Source: Chrysogorgia sp. JL179-B06
Taxonomy: Eukaryota > Cnidaria > Anthozoa > Scleralcyonacea > Chrysogorgiidae
DNA: 64,000 bases
Assembly: GCA_035772405.1 (NCBI GenBank)
Contig: JAYKKM010000439.1
Span: forward strand, 832,001-896,000
Direction of reading: 5' to 3'
Under the pieces are notes generated by a model that saw only the letters and a list, made by a program, of their open reading frames with translations, was not told the origin of the DNA and made no database searches. Made by a program: the position numbers and the translations under genes. This document shows positions 11,004-23,554 of this stretch, one piece after another (the first letter of the stretch is position 1; each line of letters starts with the position of its first letter).

Positions 11004-12679
11004 GTTTTTGTTAAAATAGAGCATATTAGAGATAAAAATTATTTTGATAAACGGTAGATGTTTTTTATAGATTTTTGTAAATTATTTTATGTTGAACATA
11101 TTTTAAATCGAGCCTTCCATACATCCTATCATGAATTTATTGTAGTTACTACAGAATATTAAATTTCAAAAAAGAGCTTGCGCAGGTATAGAACCATTGA
11201 CCTGTCGCACCCGAAGGGAGAATCATACCACTAGACCAGCAGTTTGACCAATTATGCAGTAAAATTTGTAAAATATTTTTACCTACACTCTGAAACTGGA
11301 AATCGTCATATGAAAAAGATGTATTATGTTTATATATACAATTTTTACATTAGTACGATACATTACGTTTTATTAAAATAGATAATATTAGGGATAAATT
11401 TATTATAATCAACGGTAGAATTTTTAATATTTTTGCAAATTCTTGTATGTTGAACATATTTTAAATGAGACATGCAGGTAAAAGGATTTATTGTCGTTGT
11501 CAAATTAAATATCCTCAAAAACATCGTTTAATAATAAGTCGTAAAGATGTTGCAAAAAGGCGTTGCATGGGAATCGAACCCGTGACCGCTCGCATCAAAA
11601 CCATGCGTAAACTATCGCGTAAATACAGCGGTTTGCCCAATAATGAAGTAAATTTATAAAATATTATTTTGTACACTGGAAATCGTCATACGAAAAAGAT
11701 TGCAAATGTTTTATATCATGCTTACATAATTACGATGCGTTTATATTTCCAAGTAGTCTCTGTGGCGCAATTGGTTAGCGCGTTCGGCTGGGACGTTTTT
11801 ATTTAAAAAGAGTATATAAGGAATAAATGAAAAAAGCATTGCACTGGAATTGAACCCGTGACCTCTCGCATTGAAAAACAAGAATGGTACCGCTAGAACA
11901 TCAAACTATACATTGCTAAAATATCGCATATTATGATCAAATGTACATGTTTTTTTATGTTTTTTTGTAAATTTTTGTATGTTGAACATATTTTAAATCG
12001 AGCCTTTTGAGACATCTTAAAATGATTTATTGTAGTTATTATGTTTGATATCGACAAAAACAAAGTTTAATAATAGTTGTAACGATGTTGCAAAAAGGAC
12101 TTCCATGGAAATCGCACCCAAAGCGAGAATCATACCATTAGCCCAGCAAGCCATGGCCTAAATACAGCGGTTTGACATATAATGAAGTAAAATTTGTAAA
12201 ATATATTATTTTGTAATCTGACTCTGGAAATCGTCATACAATTAAGATTGAAAATGTTTTATATCATGCTTAGGGGCGGACCATTTGATTTTTGAGGGGG
12301 GGGGTTGAAAGATTCAGTCCATGCAAGCATTTTTTTTCTTCCCAAGCGAACAAGCCAGATATTTTTTTCGCGTAAAAGTGCAGCGCAAGATATTTTTTCC
12401 GCAATATATTCCGCTGCAGGATATTTTTTTGCCACTCATGATATTAACGGCTTACAGTAACTTAATAAAGCTTTCATACGCTTCAAGAACTGTGTACCTA
12501 AAAAGTCCTAAGTTCTGATGTCAGAAAAACTATTAAAGGCCATATAAGGAACTATGACAACAATGGTGTATAAAAACTGATGTTTTTAATATTCAAAAAA
12601 TATTAATATAAATATTACTTGTGTATAGAGACCTTTAGAAGTTAACCTATAGCTATTTTTATAGGAAATGAAAGCCTGT

Positions 12680-12810
12680 CACTATAAAGCTGAACCTAAG
12701 GGTGAGTAAAATGAAATAGAAGTGAATTTTGTGTGAATGAAGTTTCATCACACCTAAAAATCCACTTCTATTCTATTTTATGCACCTGTGCCTATGGGTT
12801 TAGCATAGTG
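12680..12810. mobile_element. Nested 131-bp hairpin MITE, copy 1
   Basis: Imperfect palindrome: the ends CACTATAAAGCTGAACC and GGGTTTAGCATAGTG are inverted, and AAATAGAAGTG / CACTTCTATT pair internally. Non-coding. No clear target duplication seen. Confidence 0.6.
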
Positions 12811-12961
12811 CTATCTGCTGTAAAGGAATTCTAACAATAAGTAAATTTCTGCTTGATTGAAGTTGGCATTCTGCTGACCTATAGACTGATGAATAGGATA
12901 AATTATACCAAATATAAAATCACTGTGATGTTGTCCACTGTTCACCCATATGTTCTTTTAA

Positions 12962-13462
12962 AGGGACACTCCGGCCCAAATACAAATGCAGTTCATATGA
13001 AATATCTTACTGACTTTAGTTTATTTCCAAAGTTTCAGCATTCCTATCAATTTAGTTGAGAAGATATTGCTAGTTGAAGTTGAAAATTCGTGGATTTTGA
13101 CGCCATATTGGTTTTGAAAATATGACGTCATTGAGTGATTCTTTATCGTCAGTGGAGTTGTTTTGATGGCGATCACATAGTGATAGTTATTGTGAATGGT
13201 CTGTGGACGAAAATTAGTCGAAATAAACTATTTAGTTCATCATGCAGGAACGTAGAGGAGCTTCTTAGGCATAATACGAGAACGTCACTCAGTGACGTCA
13301 TATTTGAGAAACAAAATGGCGTCGAAATTGGACAAACTCTCCAACTTCAACTAGCAACATCTTCTCAACTAAATTGATAGGAATGCTGAAACATTGGAAA
13401 TAATCTAAAGTCAGTAAGATCTTTCATATGAACTACATTTGTATTTGGGCCGGAGTGTCCCT
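12962..13462. mobile_element. Nested 501-bp foldback element, copy 1
   Basis: Starts AGGGACACTCCGGCCC and ends with its inverted copy, flanked by TTAA at 12958-12961 and 13463-13466. Much of each half is complementary (arms near 200 bp with GACGTCA and ATTTAGTTGAGAAGAT motifs), so it folds into a long hairpin. The TTAA flank suggests piggyBac-type mobilisation in trans, although a TA duplication cannot be excluded. Non-coding. Confidence 0.75.
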
Positions 13463-13936
13463 TTAAGTCAGCAAATGTGCCTTCTCAAAAATGCAAAATC
13501 AAGCCTGTAGACTTGGCCTGTGGACACCATACCGAAGAGCATCAGCAGCTTGTAAGAATTATTTTTTTGAGCACTCTCTTTGCATGATATTTTTTTTCCT
13601 CGATTGTACGCTGCATGATTTTTTTTTCTTTATTCTAGGCTTGCAGGAATTTTTTTTTCTAAATCTTCCAACCCCCCCCCCCCTCAAAAATCAAATGGTC
13701 CGCCCCTAAGTTGAACATGAGAAAGGAATTGAACCCGTGACTTCTCGCATCAAAAAAGGAGAATAGTACCTCTAGACCACCAAACCATCGTGTAAATACA
13801 GCGGTTTGTCCAATAATGAAGTAAAATTTGAAAAATATTATTTTGTACACTGACACTGGAAATTGTCATACAAAAAAGATAGAAAATGTTTATATATACA
13901 TCTTTACAAAATATGATACATTCAAATTTCCAAGCA

Positions 13937-14009
13937 ATCTTTGTGGCGCAATTGGTTAGAATTTTCGGCTGTTAACAGAAAGGTTGGTGGATTGAATCCA
14001 CCCAGGGAC
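13937..14009 (+). pseudogene. tRNA-Asn relic (broken D-stem)
   Basis: Counterpart of 3825 in the next higher-order copy; same disabled D-stem and first acceptor pair. Confidence 0.7.
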
Positions 14010-14206
14010 GTTTCAGTGTTAAAATAAAGTATATATTAGATATAAAATTATTATGATTAACGATAGATTTTTTTATATCTTTTCGTAAATTCATTTATGT
14101 TGAACATGAATCGAGCCTTCTGATACATCGTCAATGGTTTATTGTCGTTATGCTAACTATTCACAAAACAACGTTTAATAATAAGTTGTAAAGATGTTGC
14201 AAAATG

Positions 14207-14277
14207 GGCTTGCACGGGAATCGAACCCGTGACCTCTCGCACCCAAAGCGAGAATCATACCAGAAGACCAGCAAGCC
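14207..14277 (-). tRNA. tRNA-Pro(TGG), A-box variant
   Basis: Counterpart of 4095, sharing its CTTC change in box A; otherwise perfectly paired. Confidence 0.75.
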
Positions 14278-14808
14278 ATCGCGTAAAAACAGCGGTTTGA
14301 CCAATAATGAAGTAAAATTAAATTTGCGCGTTCGGTTGTTAACCGAAAGGTTGATCGTTCGAATCGTTTGGTCACTTTGGTGGTTGGAATCCACCCTCGA
14401 ACATTTTGTTAAAATAGCGCATATTAGGGATTATTATGATCAACGGTAGATGTTTTTTAGATCTTTTTTGAAAATTCTTGTATGTTGAACATATTTTAAA
14501 TCGAGCCTTCCAACACATGCAGGTAAAATGTTTATTGTCGTTATTATGTTAATTATCAACAAAAAGAACGTTTAATAATAAGTTGAACATGAGAAAGGAA
14601 TTGAACCCGTGACTTCTCGCATCAAAAAAGGAGAATAGTACCTCTAGACCACCAAACCATCGTGTAAATACAGCGGTTTGTCCAATAATGAAGTAAAATT
14701 TGAAAAATATTATTTTGTACACTGACACTGGAAATTGTCATACAAAAAAGATAGAAAATGTTTATATATACATCTTTACAAAATATGATACATTCAAATT
14801 TCCAAGCA

Positions 14809-14881
14809 ATCTTTGTGGCGCAATTGGTTAGAATTTTCGGCTGTTAACAGAAAGGTTGGTGGATTGAATCCACCCAGGGAA
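14809..14881 (+). pseudogene. tRNA-Asn relic (broken D-stem)
   Basis: Counterpart of 4697, with the same GAA acceptor end. Confidence 0.7.
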
Positions 14882-15078
14882 GTTTCAGTGTTAAAATAAA
14901 GTATATATTAGATATAAAATTATTATGATTAACGATAGATTTTTTTATATCTTTTCGTAAATTCATTTATGTTGAACATGAATCGAGCCTTCTGAAACAT
15001 CGTCAATGGTTTATTGTCGTTATGCTAACTATTCACAAAACAACGTTTAATAATAAGTTGTAAAGATGTTGCAAAATG

Positions 15079-15149
15079 GGCTTGCACGGGAATCGAACCC
15101 GTGACCTCTCGCACCCAAAGCGAGAATCATACCACTAGACCAGCAAGCC
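15079..15149 (-). tRNA. tRNA-Pro(TGG)
   Basis: Perfect cloverleaf, loop TTTGGGT; counterpart of 4967. Confidence 0.9.
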
Positions 15150-15755
15150 ATCGCATAAATGCAGCGGTTTGACAACAATTAAGTAAAATTTATAACATAT
15201 TATTTTGCACACTGCAAATCGTCATACGAAAAAGATTTCAAATGTTTATATATCATGCTTACATTAATACGATACATTGAAATTTCCGAGCATGAGTCTT
15301 TGTGGCACAATGGGTTAGCGCGTTCGGCTGTTAATCGAAAATCCACCCAGGAAAGTTTTTAATAAAATAGAGTAGGGATAAAATTATTATGATTAACGAT
15401 TGGTGTTTTTTTTATTATATCTTTTTGCAAATTATTTTATGAATGGTTTATTGTATTTATTGTCAATGGATTTATTGTAATTATTATGTTAATTATCCAG
15501 AAAAACGTTTAATAATAAGTTGTAAAGATGTTGCAAAAAGTTAAAATGGATATAAAATTATTAGGGATAAAATTATTATGATCAACGGTAGATTTTTTAT
15601 ATGATTTTGTAAATTCTTGCATGTTGAACATATTTTAAATCGAGCCTTCCAAGACATCGTGGATGGATTTATTATCGTTATTATGTTAATTATTCACAAA
15701 AACAACATTTAATAATAATTTGTAAAGATGTTACAAAATTTTGGAAAGATGTTAG

Positions 15756-15826
15756 GGCTTGCACGGGAATCGAACCCGTGACCTCTCGCACCCTAAGCGA
15801 GAATCATACCACTAGACCAGCAAGCC
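15756..15826 (-). tRNA. tRNA-Pro(AGG)
   Basis: Perfect cloverleaf, loop TTAGGGT; counterpart of 5644. Confidence 0.9.
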
Positions 15827-16195
15827 AACGCGTAAATGCATTGGTTTGTCCAATTATTCAGTTAAATTTGTAAAATATTATTACTTACCCTATTACCATT
15901 CTTACATAAATATGATCCGTTCGCAGTTTGTGTATCGAATGGGTTTTCGCGTTTGGCTGTTAACCGAACGTTTGGTCACTTTGGTGGTTGGAATCCACCC
16001 TCGAACTTTTGGTTAAAATAGCGCATATTATGGATTATTATGATCAACGGTAGATGTGTTTTAGATCTTTTCGTAAATTCATTTATGTTGAACATGAATC
16101 GAGCCTTCTGATACATCGTCAATAGATTTATTGTCGTTATGTTAACTATTCACAAAACAACGTTTAATAGTATGTTGTAAAGATGTTGCAAAATG

Positions 16196-16266
16196 GGCTT
16201 GCACGGGAATTGAACCAGTGACCTCCCGCACCCGAAGCGAGAATCATACCACAAGACCAGCAAGCC
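16196..16266 (-). tRNA. tRNA-Pro(CGG), slightly degenerate
   Basis: Counterpart of 6084 with the same T-stem mismatch and A-box change; loop TTCGGGT. Confidence 0.65.
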
Positions 16267-16783
16267 ATCGCGTAAAAACAGCGGTTTGACCAATAATGAA
16301 GTAAAATTAAATTTGCGCGTTCGGTTGTTAACCGAAAGGTTGATCGTTCGAATCGACCTTGGGAAGTTTTGTCAAAATAGTGCATATATTATTGATAAAA
16401 TTATTATGATCAACGGTAGATGTTTTCTTCATATCTTTTTGTAAATTCTTGTATGTTGAATATATCTTAAATCGAACCTGGCGAGACATCATATGTGGAT
16501 TTATTGTACAGTGATAATGTTAAATAATAGTTCTAATAAAGTTATAATGTTTAACAATAATAATAAGTTGTAAAGATGTTGCAAAAAGACCTCCCGCACC
16601 CGAAGCAAGAATCATACCACTAGACCAGCAAGCCATTCATAAATGCAGCGGTTTATTCAATTATGGAGTAAAATTTATAAAATATTTTTTTGTACTCTGA
16701 CACTGGAAATGGTCATACGAAAAAGATTGCAAATGTTTATATATCATCCTTACATAAATACGATGCATTTATATTATTTAGCT

Positions 16784-16856
16784 GTCTCTGTGGCGCAATG
16801 GGTTAGCGCATTCGGCTGTTAACCAGAAGGTTGGTTGTTTAAATCCACCCAGAGAC
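16784..16856 (+). tRNA. tRNA-Asn(GTT), divergent copy
   Basis: Counterpart of 6672; paired acceptor, GTT anticodon, one mismatch each in anticodon stem and T-stem. Confidence 0.55.
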
Positions 16857-17607
16857 GTTTTTGTTAAAATAGAGCATATTAGAGATAAAATTATTTTGAT
16901 AAACGGTAGATGTTTTTTATAGATTTTTGTAAATTGTTTTATGTTGAACATATTTTAAATCGAGCCTTCCGTACATCCTATCATGAATTTATTGTAGTTA
17001 CTACAGAATGTTAAATTTCAAAAAAGAGCTTGCGCAGGTATAGAACCATTGACCTGTCGCACCCGAAGGGAGAATCATACCACTAGACCAGCAGGTTGAC
17101 CAATTATGCAGTAAAATTTGTAAAATATTTTTACCTACACTCTGAAACTGGAAATCGTCATATGAAAAAGATGTATTATGTTTATATATACAATTTTTAC
17201 ATTAGTACGATACATTACGTTTTATTAAAATAGATAATATTAGGGATAAATTTATTATAATCAACGGTATAATTTTTAATATTTTTGCAAATTCTTGTAT
17301 GTTGAACATATTTTAAATGAGACATGCAGGTAAAAGGATTTATTGTCGTTGTCAAATTAAATATCCTCAAAAACATCGTTTAATAATAAGTCGTAAAGAT
17401 GTTGCAAAAAGGCGTTGCATGGGAATCGAACCCGTGACCGCTCGCATCAAAACGATGCGTAAACTATCGCGTAAATACAGCGGTTTGCCCAATAATGAAG
17501 TAAATTTATAAAATATTATTTTGTACACTGGAAATCGTCATACGAAAATGATTGCAAATGTTTTATATCATGCTTACATAATTACGATGCGTTTATATTT
17601 CCAAGTA

Positions 17608-17624
17608 GTCTCTGTGGCGCAATT

Positions 17625-17666
<42 letters not shown>

Positions 17667-17680
17667 ATCCACCCAGGGAC
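17608..17680 (+). tRNA. tRNA-Asn(GTT)
   Basis: Canonical fully paired copy; counterpart of 7496. Confidence 0.88.
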
Positions 17681-18176
17681 GTTTTTATTAAAAAAGAGTA
17701 TTATAAGGAATAAATGAAAAAAGCTTTGCACTGGAATTGAACCCGTGACCTCTCGCATTGAAAAACAAGAATGGTACCACTAGAACATCAAACTATACAT
17801 TGCTAAAATATCGCATATTATGATCAAATGTACATGTTTTTTTATGTTTTTTTGTAAATTTTTGTATGTTGAACATATTTTAAATCGAGCCTTTTGAGAC
17901 ATCGTAAAATGATTTATTGTAGTTATTATGTTTGATATCGACAAAAACAAAGTTTAATAATAGTTGTAACGATGTTGCAAAAAGGACTTCCATGGGAATC
18001 GCACCCAAAGCGAGATTCATACCATTAGCCCAGCAAGCCATGGCCTAAATACAGCGGTTTGACCAATAATGAAGTAAAATTTGTAAAATATATTATTTTG
18101 TAATCTGACACTGGAAATCGTCATACAATTAATATTGAAAATGTTCATATATATGATACATTCAAATTTCCAAGCA

Positions 18177-18249
18177 GTCTCTCTTGCGCAATTGGTTAGC
18201 GCATTCGGCTGTGAACCGAATGGTTGGTGGTTTGAATTCACGAAGGGGC
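18177..18249 (+). tRNA. Asn-derived tRNA with GTG anticodon
   Basis: Counterpart of 8065: loop CTGTGAA with an intact anticodon stem and weakened acceptor and T-arm. Confidence 0.4.
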
Positions 18250-18456
18250 GTTTTGTTAAAATGGAGTATCAAATTATTAGGGATAACATTTTTATGATCA
18301 ATGGTCGATTTTTTATATAATTTTGTAAATTCTTGTATGTTGAACATATTTTAAATCGAGCCTTCCAAGACATTGTGGATGGATTTATTATCGTTATTAT
18401 GTTAATTATTCACAAAAACAACAATTAATGATAATTTGCAAATATGTTGCAAAAAG

Positions 18457-18527
18457 GGCTTGCACGGTGATCGAAACCGCGATCTCTCGCACCCTAAGCG
18501 AGAATCATACCACTAGACCAGCAAACC
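18457..18527 (-). tRNA. tRNA-Pro(AGG), degenerate T-arm
   Basis: Counterpart of 8345 with the same altered box B. Confidence 0.5.
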
Positions 18528-19157
18528 AACACGTAAATGCAGCTGTATGTCCAATTACTCAGTTAAATTTGTAAAATATTATTATTTGCCCTAACACTGC
18601 AAATCGTCATACGAAAAAGATGTATTATGCATTTTATATACCATTCTTACATAAATATGATCCGTCCGCAGTTTGTGTATCGAATGGGTTTTCGCGTTTG
18701 GCTGTTAACCGAACGTTTGGTCACTTTGGTGGTTGGAATCCACCCTCGAACATTTTGTTAAAATAGCGCATATTAGGGATTATTATGATCAACGGTAGAT
18801 GTTTTTTAGATCTTTTTTGAAAATTCTTGTATGTTGAACATATTTTAAATCGAGCCTTCCAACACATGCAGGTAAAATGTTTATTGTCGTTATTATGTTA
18901 ATTATCAACAAAAAGAACGTTTAATAATAAGCTGAACATGAGAAAGGAATTGAACCCCTAACTTCTCGCATCAAAAAAGGAGAATAGTACCTCCAGACCA
19001 CCAAACCATCGTGTAAATACAGCGGTTTGTCGAATAATGAAGTAAAATTTGAAAAATATTATTTTGTACACTGACACTGGAAATTGTCATACAAAAAAGA
19101 TAGAAAATGTTTATATATACATCTTTACAAAATATGATACATTCAAATTTCCAAGCA

Positions 19158-19230
19158 ATCTTTGTGGCGCAATTGGTTGGAATTTTCGGCTGTTAACAGA
19201 AAGGTTGGTGGATTGAATCCACCCAGGGAC
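19158..19230 (+). pseudogene. tRNA-Asn relic (broken D-stem)
   Basis: Counterpart of 9046 with the same extra D-loop change. Confidence 0.7.
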
Positions 19231-20091
19231 GTTTCAGTGTTAAAATAAAGTATATATTAGATATAAAATTATTATGATTAACGATAGATTTTTTTATATC
19301 TTTTCGTAAATTCATTTATGTTGAACATGAATCGAGCCTTCTGATACATCGTCAATGGTTTATTGTCGTTATGCTAACTATTCACAAAACAACGTTTAAT
19401 AATAAGTTGTAAAGATGTTGCAAAATGGGCTTGCACGGGAATCGAACCCGTGACCTCTCGCACCCAAAGCGAGACCAGCAAGCCATCGCATAAATGCAGC
19501 GGTTTGACAACAATTAAGTAAAATTTATAACATATTATTTTGCACACTGCAAATCGTCATACGAAAAAGATTTCAAATGTTTATATATCATGTTTACATT
19601 AATACGATACATTGAAATTTCCGAGCATGAGTCTTTGTGGCTCAATGGGTTAGCGCGTTCGGATGTTAACCGAAAATCCACCCAGGAAAGTTTTTAATAA
19701 AATAGAGTAGGGATAAAATTATTATGATTAACGATTGGTGTTTTTTTTATTATATCTTTTTGAAAATTATTTTATGAATGGATTTATTGTATTTATTGTC
19801 AATGGATTTATTGTAATTATTATGTTAATTATCCAGAAAAACGTTTAATAATAAGTTGTAAAGATGTTGCAAAAAGTTTAAAATGGATATAAAATTATTA
19901 CGGATAAAATTATTATGATCAACGGTAGATTTTTTATATGATTTTGTAAATTCTTGCATGTTGAACATATTTTAAATCGAGCCTTTCAAGACATCGTGGA
20001 TGGATTTATTATCGTTATTATGTTAATTATTCACAAAAACAACATTTAATAATAATTTGTAAAGATGTTACAAAATTTGTAAAGATGTTAG

Positions 20092-20162
20092 GGCTTGCAC
20101 GGGAATCGAACCCGTGACCTCTCGCACCCTAAGCGAGAATCATACCACTAGACCAGCAAGCC
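20092..20162 (-). tRNA. tRNA-Pro(AGG)
   Basis: Perfect cloverleaf, loop TTAGGGT; counterpart of 9979. Confidence 0.9.
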
Positions 20163-20531
20163 AACGCGTAAATGCATCGGTTTGTCCAATTATTCAGTTA
20201 AATTTGTAAAATATTATTACTTACCCTATCACCATTCTTACATAAATATGATCCGTTCGCAGTTTGTTTATCGAATGGGTTTTCGCGTTTGGCTGTTAAC
20301 CGAACGTTTGGTCACTTTTGTGGTTGGAATCCACCCTCGAACGTTTGGTTAAAATAGCGCATATTATGGATTATTATGATCAACGGTAGATGTGTTTTAG
20401 ATCTTTTCGTAAATTCATTTATGTTGAACATGAATCGAGCCTTCTGATACATCGTCAATAGATTTATTGTCGTTATGTTAACTATTCACAAAACAACGTT
20501 TAATAGTATGTTGTAAAGATGTTGCAAAATG

Positions 20532-20602
20532 GGCTTGCACGGGAATTGAACCAGTGACCTCTCACACCCAAAGCGAGAATCATACCACAAGACCAGCAAG
20601 CC
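20532..20602 (-). tRNA. tRNA-Pro(TGG), degenerate
   Basis: Loop TTTGGGT, whereas the equivalent position in other units (6084, 16196) carries CGG. T-stem and A-box changes are shared with that CGG subfamily, so the anticodon region looks gene-converted. In copy A this gene is mostly deleted (remnant at 10364-10389). Confidence 0.6.
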
Positions 20603-20923
20603 ATCGCGTAAAAACAGCGGTTTGACCAATAATGAAGTAAAATTAAATTTGCGCGTTCGGTTGTTAACCGAAAGGTTGATCGTTCGAATCGACCTTGGGA
20701 AGTTTTGTCAAAATAGTGCATAGTATTGATAAAATTATTATGATCAACGGTAGATGTTTTCTTCATGTCTTTTTGTAAATTCTTGTATGTTGAATATATC
20801 TTAAATCGAGCCTGGCGAGACATCATATGTGGATTTATTGTATAGTTATAATGTTAAATAATAGTTCTAATAAAGTTATAATGTTTAACAATAATAATAA
20901 GTTGTAAAGATGTTGCAAAAAAG

Positions 20924-20994
20924 GGATTGCATGGGAATCGAACCCGTGGCCTCCCGCAACCGAAGCGAGAATCATACCACTAGACCAGCAAGCC
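20924..20994 (-). tRNA. tRNA-Pro(CGG)
   Basis: Counterpart of 10711: loop TTCGGTT, one acceptor mismatch and one T-stem mismatch. Confidence 0.65.
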
Positions 20995-21143
20995 ATTCAT
21001 AAATGCAGCGGTTTATTCAATTATGGAGTAAAATTTATAAAATATTTTTTTGTACTCTGACACTGGAAATGGTCATACGAAAAAGATTGCAAATGTTTAT
21101 ATATCATCCTTACATAAATACGATGCATTTATATTATTTAGCT

Positions 21144-21216
21144 GTCTCTGTGGCGCAATGGGTTAGCGCATTCGGCTGTTAACCAGAAGGTTGGTTGTTC
21201 AAATCCACCCAGAGAC
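21144..21216 (+). tRNA. tRNA-Asn(GTT), divergent copy
   Basis: Counterpart of 10931; paired acceptor, GTT anticodon, weakened anticodon stem and T-stem. Confidence 0.55.
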
Positions 21217-22501
21217 GTTTTTGTTAAAATAGAGCATATTAGAGATAAAATTATTTTGATAAACGGTAGATGTTTTTTATAGATTTTTGTAAATTATTTT
21301 ATGTTGAACATATTTTAAATCGAGCCTTCCGTACATCCTATCATGAATTTATTGTAGTTACTACAGAATATTAAATTTCAAAAAAGAGCTTGCGCAGGTA
21401 TAGAACCATTGACCTGTCGCACCCGAAGGGAGAATCATACCACTAGACCAGCAGTTTGACCAATTATGCAGTAAAATTTGTAAAATATTTTTACCTACAC
21501 TCTGAAACTGGAAATCGTCATATGAAAAAGATGTATTATGTTTATATATACAATTTTTACATTAGTACGATACATTACGTTTTATTAAAATAGATAATAT
21601 TAGGGATAAATTTATTATAATCAACGGTAGAATTTTTAATATTTTTGCAAATTCTTGTATGTTGAACATATTTTAAATGAGACATGCAGGTAAAAGGATT
21701 TATTGTCGTTGTCAAATTAAATATCCTCAAAAACATCGTTTAATAATAAGTCGTAAAGATGTTGCAAAAAGGCGTTGCATGGGAATCGAACCCGTGACCG
21801 CTCGCATCAAAACCATGCGTAAACTATCGCGTAAATACAGCGGTTTGCCCAATAATGAAGTAAATTTATAAAATATTATTTTGTACACTGGAAATCGTCA
21901 TACGAAAAAGATTGCAAATGTTTTATATCATGCTTACATAATTACGATGCGTTTATATTTCCAAGTAGTCTCTGTGGCGCAATTGGTTAGCGCGTTCGGC
22001 TGGGACGTTTTTATTTAAAAAGAGTATATAAGGAATAAATGAAAAAAGCATTGCACTGGAATTGAACCCGTGACCTCTCGCATTGAAAAACAAGAATGGT
22101 ACCACTAGAACATCAAACTATACATTGCTAAAATATCGCATATTATGATCAAATGTACATGTTTTTTTATGTTTTTTTGTAAATTTTTGTATGTTGAACA
22201 TATTTTAAATCGAGCCTTTTGAGACATCTTAAAATGATTTATTGTAGTTATTATGTTTGATATCGACAAAAACAAAGTTTAATAATAGTTGTAACGATGT
22301 TGCAAAAAGGACTTCCATGGAAATCGCACCCAAAGCGAGAATCATACCATTAGCCCAGCAAGCCATGGCCTAAATACAGCGGTTTGACATATAATGAAGT
22401 AAAATTTATAAAATATATTATTTTGTAATCTGACTCTGGAAATCGTCATACAATTAATATTGAAAATGTTCATATATATGATACATTCAAATTTCCAAAC
22501 A

Positions 22502-22574
22502 GTCTCTCTTTCGCAATTGGTTAGCGCATTCGGCTGTGAACCGAATGGTTGGTGGTTTGAATTCACGAAGGGAC
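22502..22574 (+). tRNA. Asn-derived tRNA with GTG anticodon
   Basis: Loop CTGTGAA. The D-stem half is TCGC rather than GCGC, a further weakening relative to 8065. Confidence 0.35.
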
Positions 22575-22780
22575 GTTTTGTTAAAATGGAGTATAAAATT
22601 ATTAGGGATAACATTTTTATGATCAACAGTAGATTTTTATATCATTTTGTAAATTCTTGTATGTTGAACATATTTTAAATCGAGCCTTCCAAGACATTGT
22701 GGATGGATTTATTATCGTTATTATGTTAATTATTCACAAAAACAACATTTAATGATAATTTGCAAAGATGTTGCAGAAAG

Positions 22781-22851
22781 GGTTTGCACGGTGATCGAAC
22801 CCGCGATCTCTCGCACCATAAGCGAGAATCATACCACTAGACCAGCAAACC
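22781..22851 (-). tRNA. Pro-derived tRNA with ATG anticodon
   Basis: Loop TTATGGT: the middle anticodon base changed from G to T, giving ATG (His codons) in a proline body. Acceptor GGTTTGC/GCAAACC is perfectly paired and the anticodon stem is intact. The T-stem has a G-A mismatch. Its relatives at 31246 and 61461 keep AGG. Confidence 0.45.
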
Positions 22852-23481
22852 AACACGTAAATGCAGCTGTATGTCCAATTACTCAGTTAAATTTGTAAAA
22901 TATTATTACTTACCCTAACACTGCAAATCGTCATACGAAAAAGATGTATTATGCATTTTATATACCATTCTTACATAAATCTGATCCGTCCGCAGTTTGT
23001 GTATCGAATGGGTATTCGTGTTTGGCTGTTAACCGAACGTTTGGTCACTTTGGTGGTTGGAATCCACCCTCGAACATTTTGTTAAAATAGCGCATATTAG
23101 GGATTATTATGATCAACGGTAGATGTTTTTTAGATCTTTTTTGAAAATTCTTGTATGTTGAACATATTTTTAATCGAGCCTTCCAACACATGCAGGTAAA
23201 ATGTTTATTGTCGTTATTATGTTAATTATCAACAAAAAGAACGTTTAATAATAAGTTGAGCATCAGAAAGGAATTGAACCCGTGACTTCTCGCATCAAAA
23301 AAGGAGAATAGTACCTCTAGACCACCAAACCATCGTGTAAATACAGCGGTTTGTCCAATAATGAAGTAAAATTTGAAAAATATTATTTTGTACACTGACA
23401 CTGGAAATTGTCATACGAAAAAGATTGCAAATGTTTATATATCATCCTTACATAAATACGATGCATTTATATTATTTAGCT

Positions 23482-23554
23482 GTCTCTGTGGCGCAATGGG
23501 TTAGCGCATTCGGCTGTTAACCAGAAGGTTGGTTGTTCAAATCCACCCAGAGAC
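23482..23554 (+). tRNA. tRNA-Asn(GTT), divergent copy
   Basis: Same subfamily as 10931. The unit here is a hybrid: its upstream spacer switches type near 23410, indicating unequal recombination. Confidence 0.55.

Larger units (their letters stand above)
3597..12270. repeat. Higher-order tRNA-array repeat, copy A
   Basis: About 8.7 kb of array that recurs at 13709 onward at an offset of 10112. Copy A lacks about 100 bp near 10360 that copy B keeps. Relics not listed separately: Pro (minus) at 3603-3674, 4475-4546, 6477-6522, 6915-6981, 7299-7347, 7611-7681, 7872-7927, 8823-8895, 9316-9372 (D-arm side deleted), 10364-10389, 11175-11242, 11559-11607, 11836-11906 and 12097-12152; Asn (plus) at about 4207-4290, 5184-5242 and 9519-9577 (T-arm deleted), 5813-5893, 6201-6251, 8548-8632, 10147-10228, 10436-10486 and 11756-11794. 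Confidence 0.85.
12273..13706. mobile_element. 1.43-kb inverted-repeat DNA element, copy 1
   Basis: Begins GGGGCGGACCATTTGATTTT, and the reverse complement of its end matches over about 40 bp including a homopolymer G run. TA dinucleotides flank it (12271-12272, 13707-13708), as expected for a TA-targeting family. T-rich subterminal motifs repeat at both ends. No transposase is encoded; ORFs inside are short and unconvincing. It contains two nested hairpin elements. The left and right array flanks belong to different units, so it marks a rearrangement junction. Confidence 0.8.

Noticed and set aside
12853..13377. ORFs of 68 and 80 codons inside the MITE
   Set aside because: They lie in the palindromic arms of a non-coding foldback element and do not resemble a transposase.
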